This document shows, piece by piece, positions 6,566-15,621 of a stretch of DNA of 64,000 bases (positions are counted from its first letter, which is position 1; the number at the start of each line of letters is the position of its first letter). The stretch covers positions 124,001 to 188,000 of the forward strand of contig JANQGH010000098.1 of NCBI GenBank assembly GCA_028277405.1, read 5' to 3'. Under the pieces are notes generated by a model. The model worked only from the letters and a program-made list of their open reading frames with translations. It ran no database searches and was not told where the DNA came from. The position numbers and the translations under genes are program-made. This DNA is from Alphaproteobacteria bacterium. GTDB lineage: Bacteria > Pseudomonadota > Alphaproteobacteria > DSM-16000 > Inquilinaceae.

Positions 6566-8461
6566 TCAGCGTCGCAGCTTGTAACCGGCGCCAAGACTGG
6601 TGCCGTCTGCTAGCGCGACGGCCTCCACGGGCGATGAGAAGCCGGCAAGGGTCAAGGGCTTTGCCAACGCGTTGAGCTTGACCGCCAGATCGGCGGGCAG
6701 CCGGTCGCGCACCGTCGGGTCGGCAAGCAGCGGGACACCGGCCACGCCGGCCGCCGCCATCAGCCGGGCGGCCCGGTTGACGGTCATGCCGGTCGCGGTG
6801 ATATGGCCATGGCCGCCGCCGCCGAGCCGGCTCACCACGACCGGCCCGGCGGTGATGCCGATCTTCAACCGAATGGCATGGCTGCGCACCTGCGGCACCC
6901 CGGGCAGGCGTTCCAAAATGTCCAACGCGGCATTGAAGGCGTTCAACGTATCGTTCGGTCCCGGTTTCGGCAGGCCGAACACAACCATCATGCCGTCGCC
7001 CAGCCAACTTGAGACATAGCCGCCGGTCGCATTGACCGCATCGGCGACCTGGCGATGGAACTCCGACAGCAGTGCCTGGGAACCCTCCGGCCCCAGCCGG
7101 TCCGCGAGCGGCGTGAAACCAACCAGGTCCAGGAACATGATCGTGGCGTCCTGGTGCCTGGGTTGGTCCAGAAAGGACGGGTCCTCCGCCAAAGCCCGCG
7201 TAATCACCGGCGATTGTAAGGCCCCGTATGCCGTCGCCGTGCGCCCCAGACGGCCGCGATCGCGCCATTCCAGCGTTTGACGGACCGCCAGTGCCAGCAG
7301 CGCCGCCGGAACAGCGGCAGCAAAGGGAAAAGCGATGGCGAGCCACCACCCCGCCCAGGCAAAGGCCAGGACGGTGGCCGCTAGCCAAGCGATCAGCACG
7401 CCGACGGTGGCTACCGGTCCAATCCAGCCAGGCGTGGCCAGGACCAGCACCACCGCGATCGCCGTTAGCGCGAAGGCGCCGCCGACGTCGATCCAGCGCA
7501 CCGTCATGTCGCGCCGCAAGGCCGTGCCATCCATCAAGTTGGCAATCGCCGTGGCGAGAACCTCGACACCTGGCAGCCTGGCATCGTAGGGCGTGGCAAA
7601 CGCATCCCCGGCACCGGTCGCCGTCGCACCGATGAGAGCGAGGCTGTCCTTGATGTCGGTCGGCAGACCGTCGCGCCACAGGGTCGCCAGTGATCGGGTT
7701 TCGATCGTGCCGGTGGGGCCCAGAAAGCGCATCGCCAACTGCGCATTCAGGTCCAGCGGGACGGAACGCCCGCCGACCGCGATCGCGTCGGGCCCGAAGC
7801 GTACGTCGGAGTAGCCGCCCGCGACGGCCATGGCGACGACGAAACTGGGCGCGACGGTGGTCGGCGCATCGTTGGGCGTGAACAGCAGCGGCGCGTGACG
7901 CGGCGTGCCACTGCCATCGACCACGACAAGCGCTGGCGCGTCGACGGCGTCGTCCCGAAACCGCGGCAAGGGCCGGGCCAACCGGGTCAATGATGGAAAG
8001 CTGGGGGCGCTTTGACCGGCGGCGGGATCAGACGCATTCGTCCATTCCGGTGAAATAATAAATGGGCTGCCGGCCATGCCGCCCGCCGCCAAGACGACGG
8101 GACGGTTCCGCAGCGCCTGTTCCAGGGCCGCGTCGTTCTCCTCCGATGTCGGGTCCAGCAGCAAGACGTCGACGCCGATGGCCGCCGCCCCGGCCTCGGC
8201 CAGCGTTTCGATCGCACCGGCCAGCCTTTGGCGTGGGATGGGATAGCCGCCGGCCATGAACACGGCCTGGTCGTCGATCGCGTAGATGACGATGCCATCC
8301 GGACGGCCCGGCATGCGGGCCAGCATGTGCCGCCAGTCCAACGTGACAGCCTCGGCGCGGTCGAGGGGGCCAATCTGGCCGCGGAGATGCCAAATGCCGA
8401 GGCCGCAGGCCCAGAGCAGTGAGAGAGCCAGAACGGCCCAATGGGCCGCGCGCCAACGCAT
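6566..8461 (-). CDS. CHASE2-domain class III nucleotide cyclase
   Basis: A 631-residue membrane protein. One N-terminal helix (about 8-25) precedes a periplasmic CHASE2 sensor region (about 30-320); three membrane helices follow (about 325-395) and then a cytosolic class III cyclase domain (about 436-620). Metal-binding Asp445 (MFLDLVGFT) and Asp489 (WLGDGMM) and transition-state Asn562 and Arg566 (VNRAARL) are present. The two residues that select adenine in canonical cyclases, Lys and Asp, are Ser485 and Met559 here, so activity is likely but the product (cAMP, cGMP or other) is uncertain. It begins 12 bases after the FecR-like gene, the usual partner of CHASE2 cyclases. Confidence 0.9.
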   Translation of the reverse strand: MRWRAAHWAVLALSLLWACGLGIWHLRGQIGPLDRAEAVTLDWRHMLARMPGRPDGIVIYAIDDQAVFMAGGYPIPRQRLAGAIETLAEAGAAAIGVDVLLLDPTSEENDAALEQALRNRPVVLAAGGMAGSPFIISPEWTNASDPAAGQSAPSFPSLTRLARPLPRFRDDAVDAPALVVVDGSGTPRHAPLLFTPNDAPTTVAPSFVVAMAVAGGYSDVRFGPDAIAVGGRSVPLDLNAQLAMRFLGPTGTIETRSLATLWRDGLPTDIKDSLALIGATATGAGDAFATPYDARLPGVEVLATAIANLMDGTALRRDMTVRWIDVGGAFALTAIAVVLVLATPGWIGPVATVGVLIAWLAATVLAFAWAGWWLAIAFPFAAAVPAALLALAVRQTLEWRDRGRLGRTATAYGALQSPVITRALAEDPSFLDQPRHQDATIMFLDLVGFTPLADRLGPEGSQALLSEFHRQVADAVNATGGYVSSWLGDGMMVVFGLPKPGPNDTLNAFNAALDILERLPGVPQVRSHAIRLKIGITAGPVVVSRLGGGGHGHITATGMTVNRAARLMAAAGVAGVPLLADPTVRDRLPADLAVKLNALAKPLTLAGFSSPVEAVALADGTSLGAGYKLRR

Positions 8462-8473
8462 CGAGACCGCGAC

Positions 8474-9109
8474 TCAGCCAGCAGGAAAGCGGGCCAACAG
8501 CGCCTCGGCCCGTTCAGCCCCCCAACGCACCGGCCGCAACGCTTCCGACGGTACGGACTCCGCCAGCCCGCTTCTGCTCGCGGGTGGGGCCGGGGCCGCC
8601 TCGTCGGCACGATCGGCGGGCGGTTCGGCCGCCGCCGGGGCCGTGACATCGACGCCAAACCCCGGCGTTAGGACCACGCCGGAGTTGATCGCCAGGTCGG
8701 TGACCTGAACCTCGCCCGCGACCACGAACACTTCCGTGCCCGTTTCGGACAGCGCGGTTGCCCAATCGGTGCCGCGTACCGACACGATTGCCTGGCGCGT
8801 TCGGATCTGGAAATGCGTGGGATCCTCCGTTGGTTCGACCCGGGTGCGCACGGCGCCCGTATCGAGGTCGAGCGTGTCGATCACGCCGTCGCCGCTGCTG
8901 TCGGACAAGGAATAGGTCGCATCGGCGCCGAGGCTGACGCTGACATCCGGCCGGCACGACAGAAGCTGCCAACCCGGCTCGTCCGCGTCGGCGACCAGTT
9001 CGCAGACCTGCTGTCCGCTGGCCGCGCCCGTCAACGAGATGGCGAGCAGCCAGGCGGCAAACAGACTGCCGCGAAATAGCCAAAAAAAGCTGATTGATCG
9101 ATAGCCCAT
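8474..9109 (-). CDS. Exported FecR-domain protein
   Basis: A 211-residue protein with an N-terminal export signal (helix FAAWLLAISLTGAASG, about 17-32). Next is a FecR-like region with HFQIRTRQAIVSVRGTDWA (about 98-116) and TEVFVVAGEVQVTDLA, then a Pro/Ala-rich linker from about 150. FecR-like domains sense periplasmic conditions, and isolated forms are commonly encoded beside CHASE2 cyclases, as here. It probably acts as the periplasmic input for the cyclase. It is the first gene of the minus-strand unit and diverges from crp. Confidence 0.83.
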   Translation of the reverse strand: MGYRSISFFWLFRGSLFAAWLLAISLTGAASGQQVCELVADADEPGWQLLSCRPDVSVSLGADATYSLSDSSGDGVIDTLDLDTGAVRTRVEPTEDPTHFQIRTRQAIVSVRGTDWATALSETGTEVFVVAGEVQVTDLAINSGVVLTPGFGVDVTAPAAAEPPADRADEAAPAPPASRSGLAESVPSEALRPVRWGAERAEALLARFPAG

Positions 9110-9474
9110 ATGACATTCCCTTGAACGGCTCTGACCATGGCCGTCGCCCGATCAACACAGCCTCTGCGACGTAAAGGCTGCGTCAATTCCCCGGTTTCGA
9201 GCGGTCGGCCGATTCCTTGCCGTTATGCTTTGCCAACCTGGTTCGAAAGGCATAGTACCCTAGAGTTAGAGGCGCTGATAACGCCCGATCTGATGACGCT
9301 GTCGGCTCGGTTTTGTTGGCGCCATTGTTGGCAGAGGCAACACCCGTACCCCCGGGTCGGCGCCAAGACAGGTTTGCCGGCCAAGTGTTGCAATCGCCAT
9401 GACAAACGCCTCGGTCGTCGTGCTCGGGCGCCGTTGGCCGCTGCGACGATCTGCAGGCGAGGAAGGCAGGCTGT
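9110..9474. other. Divergent intergenic region between fecR-like and crp-like genes
   Basis: This 365-base stretch should hold the promoters of both divergent units. I saw no protein-coding signal and no clear sigma-70 boxes. The only notable structure is the compact three-stem element at 9315-9366. Confidence 0.5.
9315..9366 (+). ncRNA. Candidate structured leader element (three-stem junction) upstream of crp
   Basis: An outer stem TTGGCGCC/GGCGCCAA (9315-9322 with 9359-9366) encloses two adjacent hairpins, GTTG-GCAGAGG-CAAC and ACCCG-TACCCC-CGGGT, with almost no unpaired linker. This could be a folded 5' leader of the crp-crtYIB transcript. Because GGCGCC is self-complementary, the outer pair may instead be two copies of a protein site, so this remains a candidate. 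Confidence 0.3.
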
Positions 9475-10185
9475 ATGACGGAGGCCGAACAGGTAAGGCG
9501 GTGGTTGACCCGCTCCAGCCTTTTTGGAGACCTGGAAACAGGTGATCTCGATCCTTTGGTGTCGCTATGCCGACGCCGCGAACTGGCGCGTGGCCAGATG
9601 CTCTTCAACCAGGGGGACGAGGCGGACGGGCTTTACATCGTCACCGAGGGCATTCTGCGGATCGTCCTGGTCGCCGGCGATGGCAGAGAGCTGACACTGA
9701 ACCTCATGGAACCCGGCGACGTGGTCGGCGAAATCTCCTTGCTCGACGGTTTGCCACGCAGTGCCGGCGCCATCGCGCTGACCGAGGTCAGTTGTCTGGC
9801 CCTCAGCCGGACCGACTTCGAGGCCGCCATGGATGAGAATCCAGGCCTTTCGCGCCAGATCATCTACGCGCTGTGCGAGCTGTTGCGGCGAAACACCAGC
9901 ATCATCGGCGACCGCGCCTTCCTGGACCTGCGCGGCCGGCTGTGCCGCTTGCTCAGTGCGCTCGCCATCGGCCACGGGCGGCCCGGCGATGACGGCGCGA
10001 CCGAAATCGCCGTCCCCATCACGCAGAGCGACCTGGCGACCATGCTGGGGGCCACCCGCGAGGCCGTGAACAAGCAGATGAACGCGTTGGCGAAAGTCGG
10101 TCTCGTCCGATTGGCACAAGGGCGGGCCCTGATCCTCGACCGCGACGGGTTGGCCGAAATCACCGAGGAACAGGCGGCCGGTTGA
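9475..10185 (+). CDS. CRP/FNR-family cyclic-nucleotide-responsive regulator
   Basis: A 236-residue regulator. The N-terminal beta-roll carries a phosphate-binding cassette GEISLLDGLPRSAGAI with Glu86, Arg95 and Ser96, the residues that hold the cyclic nucleotide in CRP. The C-terminal winged helix (about 178-207) has recognition helix ATREAVNKQMNAL. Its Arg-Glu pair aligns with Arg180-Glu181 of E. coli CRP, with Lys in place of Arg185. No Cys cluster of FNR type is seen. Its stop overlaps the TTG start of crtY, so it should be co-transcribed with the carotenoid genes. Likely ligand and partner: the product of the nearby CHASE2 cyclase. Confidence 0.9.
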   Translation: MTEAEQVRRWLTRSSLFGDLETGDLDPLVSLCRRRELARGQMLFNQGDEADGLYIVTEGILRIVLVAGDGRELTLNLMEPGDVVGEISLLDGLPRSAGAIALTEVSCLALSRTDFEAAMDENPGLSRQIIYALCELLRRNTSIIGDRAFLDLRGRLCRLLSALAIGHGRPGDDGATEIAVPITQSDLATMLGATREAVNKQMNALAKVGLVRLAQGRALILDRDGLAEITEEQAAG

Positions 10186-11360
10186 CCCACGGGACGACAA
10201 CGCCGGGCTCGGAATCGCAGCCCTATGACGTTGTCATCGTTGGCGGTGGCCTCTCCGGCTGCCTGACGGCGTATCGCCTGTCCATGCGCGGACAGCTCAA
10301 GATCCTGCTGCTGGAGGCGGGGCCGAAGCTGGGCGGCAATCATACCTGGTCGTTTCACGAGACCGATGTTTCCGCGGACGTCCGAGACTGGCTTGCGCCC
10401 TTTGTCGCCCATCGCTGGTCTGGCCACGACGTCCGTTTTCCTGCCTATCACCGCACGCTGCAGGGCAGCTATTGGTCCGTGACGTCCGATCGCCTGCGCG
10501 CGGTGATGGCGGCGACCACGGGCCTCGACGTTCGCCTCGATGCTGCTGTGGACGAGGTATCGGTCGGGTCCATTCGGCTTGCAGACGGCCATGTGTTGCC
10601 GGCAAAGGCCGTCTTGGACGCCCGTGGCGATCGGGGCGCCGGCACGATCATTCGCCGCTATCAGAAGTTCCTCGGCCAAGAGGTGGAACTGGCGTCGCCG
10701 CACGGCCTCACCCGGCCGATCCTGATGGACGCGTCGGTCGACCAGGCGGACGGCTATCGTTTCATCTATGTCCTGCCGTTCACGGACACCCAACTGTTGA
10801 TCGAGGACACCTACTACGCGGACGGACCCGACCGCGACGCCGACCTGTTGCGGGGCCGCATCGCCGAATATGCGAGCGCGCAGGGCTGGTCGATTGCACG
10901 ACTGATCCGCGAGGAGGCCGGCACCTTGCCCATCGCGCTGGGCGGCAGGCCGCCGGCGTTCGAAGACGATCAGCCCCCGTCGATCGGGTTGCGCGCCGGC
11001 CTCTTTCATCCAACGACCGGCTATTCGTTGCCCGACGCGGCATCCCTCGCCGACCATCTGGCCAGCCTCGACGCGCTTGACGCCGATGCGGCACGGCAAG
11101 CCATCGCTGATTGGACGGCCGGGCGATGGCGGCGGCGCGGCTTTTATCGGCTGCTGAACAGAATGATGTTCCTTGCCGGCCACTCGCAGGATCGTTGGCG
11201 GGTCATGGCCCGTTTCTATCGATTGCCGGAGCCGCTGATCGCGCGCTTTTACGCCGACCGCTTGACGTTCGCCGACAGAGCCCGACTTTTGATCGGCAAG
11301 CCGCCGGTCCCTATCCGGGGTGCCCTCTCCGTCGTTTCGGAACGTTCGCTGACCTCATGA
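10182..11360 (+). CDS. crtY: Lycopene beta-cyclase
   Basis: A 392-residue flavoprotein of the CrtY type that closes both ends of lycopene to give beta-carotene. The N-terminal Rossmann motif VVIVGGGLSGCLTAYRL is followed by LLLEAGPKLGGNHTWSFHE, a CrtY signature; DGYRFIYVLPFT, LIEDTYYAD, and GLRAGLFHPTTGYSLPDA are further family segments. The only start codon upstream of the Rossmann motif is TTG at 10182, overlapping the crp stop, which implies translational coupling. The end overlaps crtI by four bases (ATGA). Confidence 0.95.
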   Translation: MTHGTTTPGSESQPYDVVIVGGGLSGCLTAYRLSMRGQLKILLLEAGPKLGGNHTWSFHETDVSADVRDWLAPFVAHRWSGHDVRFPAYHRTLQGSYWSVTSDRLRAVMAATTGLDVRLDAAVDEVSVGSIRLADGHVLPAKAVLDARGDRGAGTIIRRYQKFLGQEVELASPHGLTRPILMDASVDQADGYRFIYVLPFTDTQLLIEDTYYADGPDRDADLLRGRIAEYASAQGWSIARLIREEAGTLPIALGGRPPAFEDDQPPSIGLRAGLFHPTTGYSLPDAASLADHLASLDALDADAARQAIADWTAGRWRRRGFYRLLNRMMFLAGHSQDRWRVMARFYRLPEPLIARFYADRLTFADRARLLIGKPPVPIRGALSVVSERSLTS

Positions 11361-12883
11361 ACGCTAACGCTGCTGTCGATCATCCGGGTACCCGCACCGC
11401 TGTTGTCATCGGTGCGGGCTTTGGCGGGTTGGCCTTGGCCATCCGCCTGCAAAGCGCCGGCATCGCAACAACCCTGGTCGAACGGCGGGACAAGCCGGGC
11501 GGACGGGCCTATGTCTACGAGGATGGCGGCTACATTTTTGACGCCGGCCCCACCGTAATTACCGACCCAACGGCGCTGGAGGAACTGTTCGCCCTGTCGG
11601 GTCGAAGGCTGGCCGACTATGTCGACCTGCTTCCGGTCACGCCGTTCTATCGCCTGATCTGGGACGACGGTTACGCGTTCGACTATGTGAACGATCAGGC
11701 GGCGCTCGATCGGCAGATCGCGGAATTGTCGCCGCGCGACGTTGCGGGCTATCAGCGCTTCCTGGCGTACTCTCGGGCCGTCTTCGATGAGGGCTACCTG
11801 AAGCTCGGTACCAAGCCGTTCTTGCGCTTCTGGGACATGGTGCGCGTCGCACCGCAACTGGTGCGCCTCGAAAGTCACGCCAGCGTCTATGGCAAGGTGG
11901 CGCGCTTCATCGAAAACGAAAAGCTGCGCCAGGCGTTCAGTTTCCATTCCCTGCTCGTGGGCGGAAATCCGTTCGCGACCTCCGCCATCTATGCGCTCAT
12001 CCATGCGCTGGAGCGTGAATGGGGCGTGCACTTCCCGCGTGGCGGGACCGGCGCCCTGGTCCAGGGCTTGATACGCTTGTTTGAGGACCTCGGCGGGCGG
12101 GTCCTGTTGGACGCACCGGTCACCAGGATCGATGTGCGTGACGACCGCGTGTCCGGCGTGGAGCTTGAGAGCGGTCAGCGGATTGACTGCGACATCGTCG
12201 CCAGCAACGCGGATCTGGTGCACACTTACGGCACGCTCTTGGCCGAAACCGAACGCGGGCGGCGCGAGTCGGCCAAGCTGGCCAAGCGGCGCTTTTCCAA
12301 CTCGCTGTTCGTGGTCTATTTCGGCGCGGCGAAGACCTGGCCGGACCTGGCCCACCATACCGTGCTGTTCGGACCGCGCTATCGCGGCTTGATCGAAGAG
12401 GTGTTCAAGGGTCCGAACCTGCCGGACGATTTCTCGCTCTACCTGCATGCGCCGACAGCGACCGATCCGTCCCTGGCCCCGCCGGGCTGCACCTCGTTCT
12501 ACGTCCTGTCGCCGGTTCCGCATCTCGGTGCGGCGGAGATCGATTGGTCGGTCGAAGGGCCGCGCTATCGCGATCGGATTCTCCGACATTTGGACCAAAC
12601 CACCGTGCCCGGTCTCTTGGATTCGATTGAGACGACGCGCATTTTCACACCGGCGGATTTTCGCGACACCTTAAACAGCCATCTGGGTTCCGCCTTCTCC
12701 CTAGAACCGATCCTGCGGCAGAGCGCCTATTTCCGCGCGCACAATCGCGACGACCAGATACGGGGGCTCTATTTCGTCGGCGCCGGCACCCATCCGGGCG
12801 CGGGCATTCCCGGTGTCGTCGGTTCGGCCAAGGCGACGGCCGGCCTCGTGCTCGAAGACTTTGCGGTCGCCAGCGCCGCCTAA
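11357..12883 (+). CDS. crtI: Phytoene desaturase (lycopene-forming type)
   Basis: A 508-residue FAD enzyme that desaturates phytoene to lycopene. It has VVIGAGFGGLALAIRLQ near the N terminus, ERRDKPGGRAYVYEDGGYIF with DAGPTVITDP, and the C-terminal FAD segment GLYFVGAGTHPGAGIPGVVGSAKA, all typical of bacterial CrtI. The frame is open further upstream into crtY, but ATG at 11357 overlaps the crtY stop and gives the usual CrtI length. It is the middle gene of crtY-crtI-crtB. Confidence 0.96.
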   Translation: MNANAAVDHPGTRTAVVIGAGFGGLALAIRLQSAGIATTLVERRDKPGGRAYVYEDGGYIFDAGPTVITDPTALEELFALSGRRLADYVDLLPVTPFYRLIWDDGYAFDYVNDQAALDRQIAELSPRDVAGYQRFLAYSRAVFDEGYLKLGTKPFLRFWDMVRVAPQLVRLESHASVYGKVARFIENEKLRQAFSFHSLLVGGNPFATSAIYALIHALEREWGVHFPRGGTGALVQGLIRLFEDLGGRVLLDAPVTRIDVRDDRVSGVELESGQRIDCDIVASNADLVHTYGTLLAETERGRRESAKLAKRRFSNSLFVVYFGAAKTWPDLAHHTVLFGPRYRGLIEEVFKGPNLPDDFSLYLHAPTATDPSLAPPGCTSFYVLSPVPHLGAAEIDWSVEGPRYRDRILRHLDQTTVPGLLDSIETTRIFTPADFRDTLNSHLGSAFSLEPILRQSAYFRAHNRDDQIRGLYFVGAGTHPGAGIPGVVGSAKATAGLVLEDFAVASAA

Positions 12884-12900
12884 CGCGGATTGACCGGGAT

Positions 12901-13845
12901 ATGAACAGCGAGCTGATCAAGCTCAGCGAGCGTGTCATTGCCGAAGGCTCGAAGAGTTTTGCGGCTGCGTCGCGCCTGCTGGATCGCCGCGCCCGGGAAT
13001 CGGCGGTTCTGCTGTACGCCTGGTGCCGCTACTGCGACGACATGGTCGACGGTCAGACCCTGGGGCAAGGTCGCGTCGACAGGGACGGCTCGGCCTCGGA
13101 GCGGCTGGAGGATCTGCGCCGTCAAACCGCCGCGGCATTGGAAAGCTCGGTCCCGGTCGACCCGCCGTTCGAGGCGCTACGCGTCGTTGTCCGCCGCCAC
13201 GGCATCCCACACGCCGCCCCGCGCCACCTGCTGGACGGCTTCTCGCTCGACCTGACCAACGTTCGCTGCGCGACATTTCAGGACACTTTGTTGTACGCCT
13301 ACCATGTCGCCGGTGTCGTCGGCCTGATGATGGCCTGGACAATGGATGTCGCCGACGAAGCCACCCTTGATCGCGCCTGCGACCTGGGTCTTGCGTTGCA
13401 ACTGACCAACATCGCCCGCGATGTTTTGGCGGATGCAGAGATCGGCCGTATCTATTTGCCGGTCGACTGGTTGGACGACGCGGGTGTCCCCCTCGATCCG
13501 GATCGGTTTTCCGATCACAAACAGCCTCTGGCGGCTGTCGTTGGCCGCTTGCTTGGTCAGGCTGAACCCTACTATGGCTCGGCGCTGGTCGGGATTGGCG
13601 CGCTGCGGGCGCGGCGGGCGTGGTCGATCGCGGCAGCCCGCGCCGTCTATCGCGAAATCGGCGTGACGGTCCGTCGCTCAGGTGCCGAGGCTTGGGATAG
13701 TCGCGCCGGGGTCTCCAAGCCGCGCAAGCTGGCGCTGCTCGCGGGCGCCTTGGCGCAGACGGTCTGGGTCAAGGCGGGCCTGGCAAATCTCGACACTGGC
13801 CGCGAGGGGCTGTGGCGTCGGCCGTCGCTTACGCCGTCGACCTGA
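12901..13845 (+). CDS. crtB: 15-cis-phytoene synthase
   Basis: A 314-residue trans-isoprenyl-diphosphate synthase that joins two geranylgeranyl diphosphates into phytoene. The first Asp-rich motif is CRYCDDMVD (about 41-50) and the second is LTNIARDVLADAEIGRIYLP (about 163-182), with YHVAGVVGLMM between them. It follows crtI by 17 bases. Its last 17 bases overlap the convergent crtZ, so no terminator separates them. Confidence 0.96.
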   Translation: MNSELIKLSERVIAEGSKSFAAASRLLDRRARESAVLLYAWCRYCDDMVDGQTLGQGRVDRDGSASERLEDLRRQTAAALESSVPVDPPFEALRVVVRRHGIPHAAPRHLLDGFSLDLTNVRCATFQDTLLYAYHVAGVVGLMMAWTMDVADEATLDRACDLGLALQLTNIARDVLADAEIGRIYLPVDWLDDAGVPLDPDRFSDHKQPLAAVVGRLLGQAEPYYGSALVGIGALRARRAWSIAAARAVYREIGVTVRRSGAEAWDSRAGVSKPRKLALLAGALAQTVWVKAGLANLDTGREGLWRRPSLTPST

Positions 13846-14326
13846 GCGACCGTCGCGACTCTTTCAACCGCTCGCGCAGGACTTCCGGCCGTCGGGCGTA
13901 CAGAAAGCCGAAAGAGACGCAGCCCTCCTTGCCTGAAACCGCGTGATGCAGCCGATGGGCCTCCACGAGGCGCTTCAGATAGCGGTTTCGGGGCGCGTAA
14001 CGAAACGGCCACCGCCGATGGACCAGACCATCATGCACAAGGAAGTAAAGAACGCCGTAAAGCGTAACGCCGATGGCCAGCCACCACAGGGGCGACCAGG
14101 CGTCACCGGCGGCAAACAGAACGACCGCGATACCGGCGAAGATGATTGCAAAACGATCGTTCTTCTCGAAGACGCCCGAACGCGGTTCGTGATGCGATTT
14201 GTGCCAGCGCCAGCCCCAGCCGTGCATGACGTACCGATGGGTGAACCAGGCGACACCCTCCATGCCGACCACGGCGCCGACGACGATCAGAATAGGGACA
14301 AGCACGTCAACCATGCGCCAGGTCAC
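13829..14326 (-). CDS. crtZ: Beta-carotene hydroxylase (fatty-acid-hydroxylase type)
   Basis: A 165-residue membrane di-iron enzyme converting beta-carotene to zeaxanthin. The four His boxes are present: THRYVMHG, HKSHHEP, HDGLVH and HRLHHAVSGKEGCVSFGFLYA. Hydrophobic helices lie at about 5-25 and 58-98. The frame begins with GTG at 14326; ATG four codons in (14314) is the alternative. Transcribed toward crtB, it lies downstream of the ABC transporter genes on the same strand, separated by 107 bases, so it may share their transcript or have its own promoter. Confidence 0.95.
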   Translation of the reverse strand: MTWRMVDVLVPILIVVGAVVGMEGVAWFTHRYVMHGWGWRWHKSHHEPRSGVFEKNDRFAIIFAGIAVVLFAAGDAWSPLWWLAIGVTLYGVLYFLVHDGLVHRRWPFRYAPRNRYLKRLVEAHRLHHAVSGKEGCVSFGFLYARRPEVLRERLKESRRSLRSTA

Positions 14327-14433
14327 ACGAACGCTGCTTCATCATCAACATGCTGCAAACACTAGTTCAAAACATGACGATTGGCAGAGCAGTCTTTGAC
14401 GGCGTGTCGTCGCAGGCGGGCGCGTATCGATCC

Positions 14434-15621
14434 TCACGCGCGCATCTTGCGGCCTTCGGCAATGATGGCTAGGCCCAGGCCCAAGGCGGCGAATACCGAC
14501 AAACCGAGCCATCCGTCGGCCATGGCGGAAATCGCACCGCCTTGGCCTAATGTCCCATTATAGGCCTCGATGGCCCAGGCGTTGGGCGTAATCCAGCCAA
14601 GATCGCGCAGCCATTCCGGCATCAGAAAGCGCGGCGCCATGCTGCCCCCGATGGCGGAAAGGATCAGCACGGTAAAGTTGGACAGGGAGAAGGCCTGTTC
14701 CCGGCTGGCGCTGAGCGTGCAAAGGGCCAGGGCCAGACCGCTGGCCGCCGCGGCCGCCAAGACGGTCGTCGCTATCCAGGCCGGCAAAACACCTAGCCAT
14801 TCAACGCCGTAGAAGATCCAGGCCACGATGAAGATGACCAACGCCTGGGCAGTGCCCTGCGCCGTCAGAAACAGAAAGCGTCCTCCGATCAGGACCCCGG
14901 CCCCGCCGGAGGACAGGGCAAGGCGGGCGCGCACGCCGCTCAGACGCTCCTCGACAATGCCGACCGCGCCCTGAACGCTGGAAAACAGCAAAAACAGTAT
15001 TGCGACGGCCCCCGCATAGTAGGTCACGGCATCGGCGGGTCCTTCGACCTGATCGACGCTTTCGATGACGATCAGGCTGTTGGCAGGCGCGCCTTGTCCG
15101 TCAAGGGCGCCAATCGTCTGCTCCAACCCCGCCTGCTGCACCGGATCAAGCGCGCCAATGACCGCTGTCAGCGCATTGGCCTGGCGCCGCAGCGCGATGT
15201 CGGGCAGGTCTGCCGCCAAACGCTCTTGGATGTGTCCGATGAGCATCGAGCTTGGCAGTTCGTTGGCACTGGTGATCAGCAGCCGCAGCGGCGGCGTGTC
15301 GCTGTCGGCCAATGGTCGCTCGATGATCAGGCCGACATCGTGACTGCCGTTCGCGACCGCCACCCGCACGGCGTCGATATCCTGCTCGACCCTCACTGCG
15401 ACCCCTTGGGCCGTTTGCAGGGCCTCGATCAGGCGCGCGCCGGTCTCGTCGGCGGTCTGGTCCGTGGCCGAGACCCGCACGCTGATATCGCCGCCGGCCG
15501 ACCCGCCGAAGATCGCCGCGAAGATGACGAAGATTACGCTTGGTAAGACAAAGGTCATGACCAAGGCGCCGCGATCGCGGACGAGGCGCAGCAAGGCAAC
15601 ACGAAAGACGGCCCAGATCAC
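14434..15621 (-). CDS. ABC-2-type transporter permease
   Basis: A 395-residue inner-membrane protein: an N-terminal helix (about 19-40), a large soluble loop (about 45-195), then five or six helices to the C terminus, the layout of ABC-2 (YhgE/drug-exporter type) permeases. SLSNFTVLILSAIGGSMAPRFLMPEWL is a typical late segment. Its start overlaps the ATPase stop by four bases (ATGA). Encoded between crtE and crtZ, its cargo may be a carotenoid, a glycolipid or another hydrophobic compound; none is proven. Confidence 0.87.
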   Translation of the reverse strand: MIWAVFRVALLRLVRDRGALVMTFVLPSVIFVIFAAIFGGSAGGDISVRVSATDQTADETGARLIEALQTAQGVAVRVEQDIDAVRVAVANGSHDVGLIIERPLADSDTPPLRLLITSANELPSSMLIGHIQERLAADLPDIALRRQANALTAVIGALDPVQQAGLEQTIGALDGQGAPANSLIVIESVDQVEGPADAVTYYAGAVAILFLLFSSVQGAVGIVEERLSGVRARLALSSGGAGVLIGGRFLFLTAQGTAQALVIFIVAWIFYGVEWLGVLPAWIATTVLAAAAASGLALALCTLSASREQAFSLSNFTVLILSAIGGSMAPRFLMPEWLRDLGWITPNAWAIEAYNGTLGQGGAISAMADGWLGLSVFAALGLGLAIIAEGRKMRA

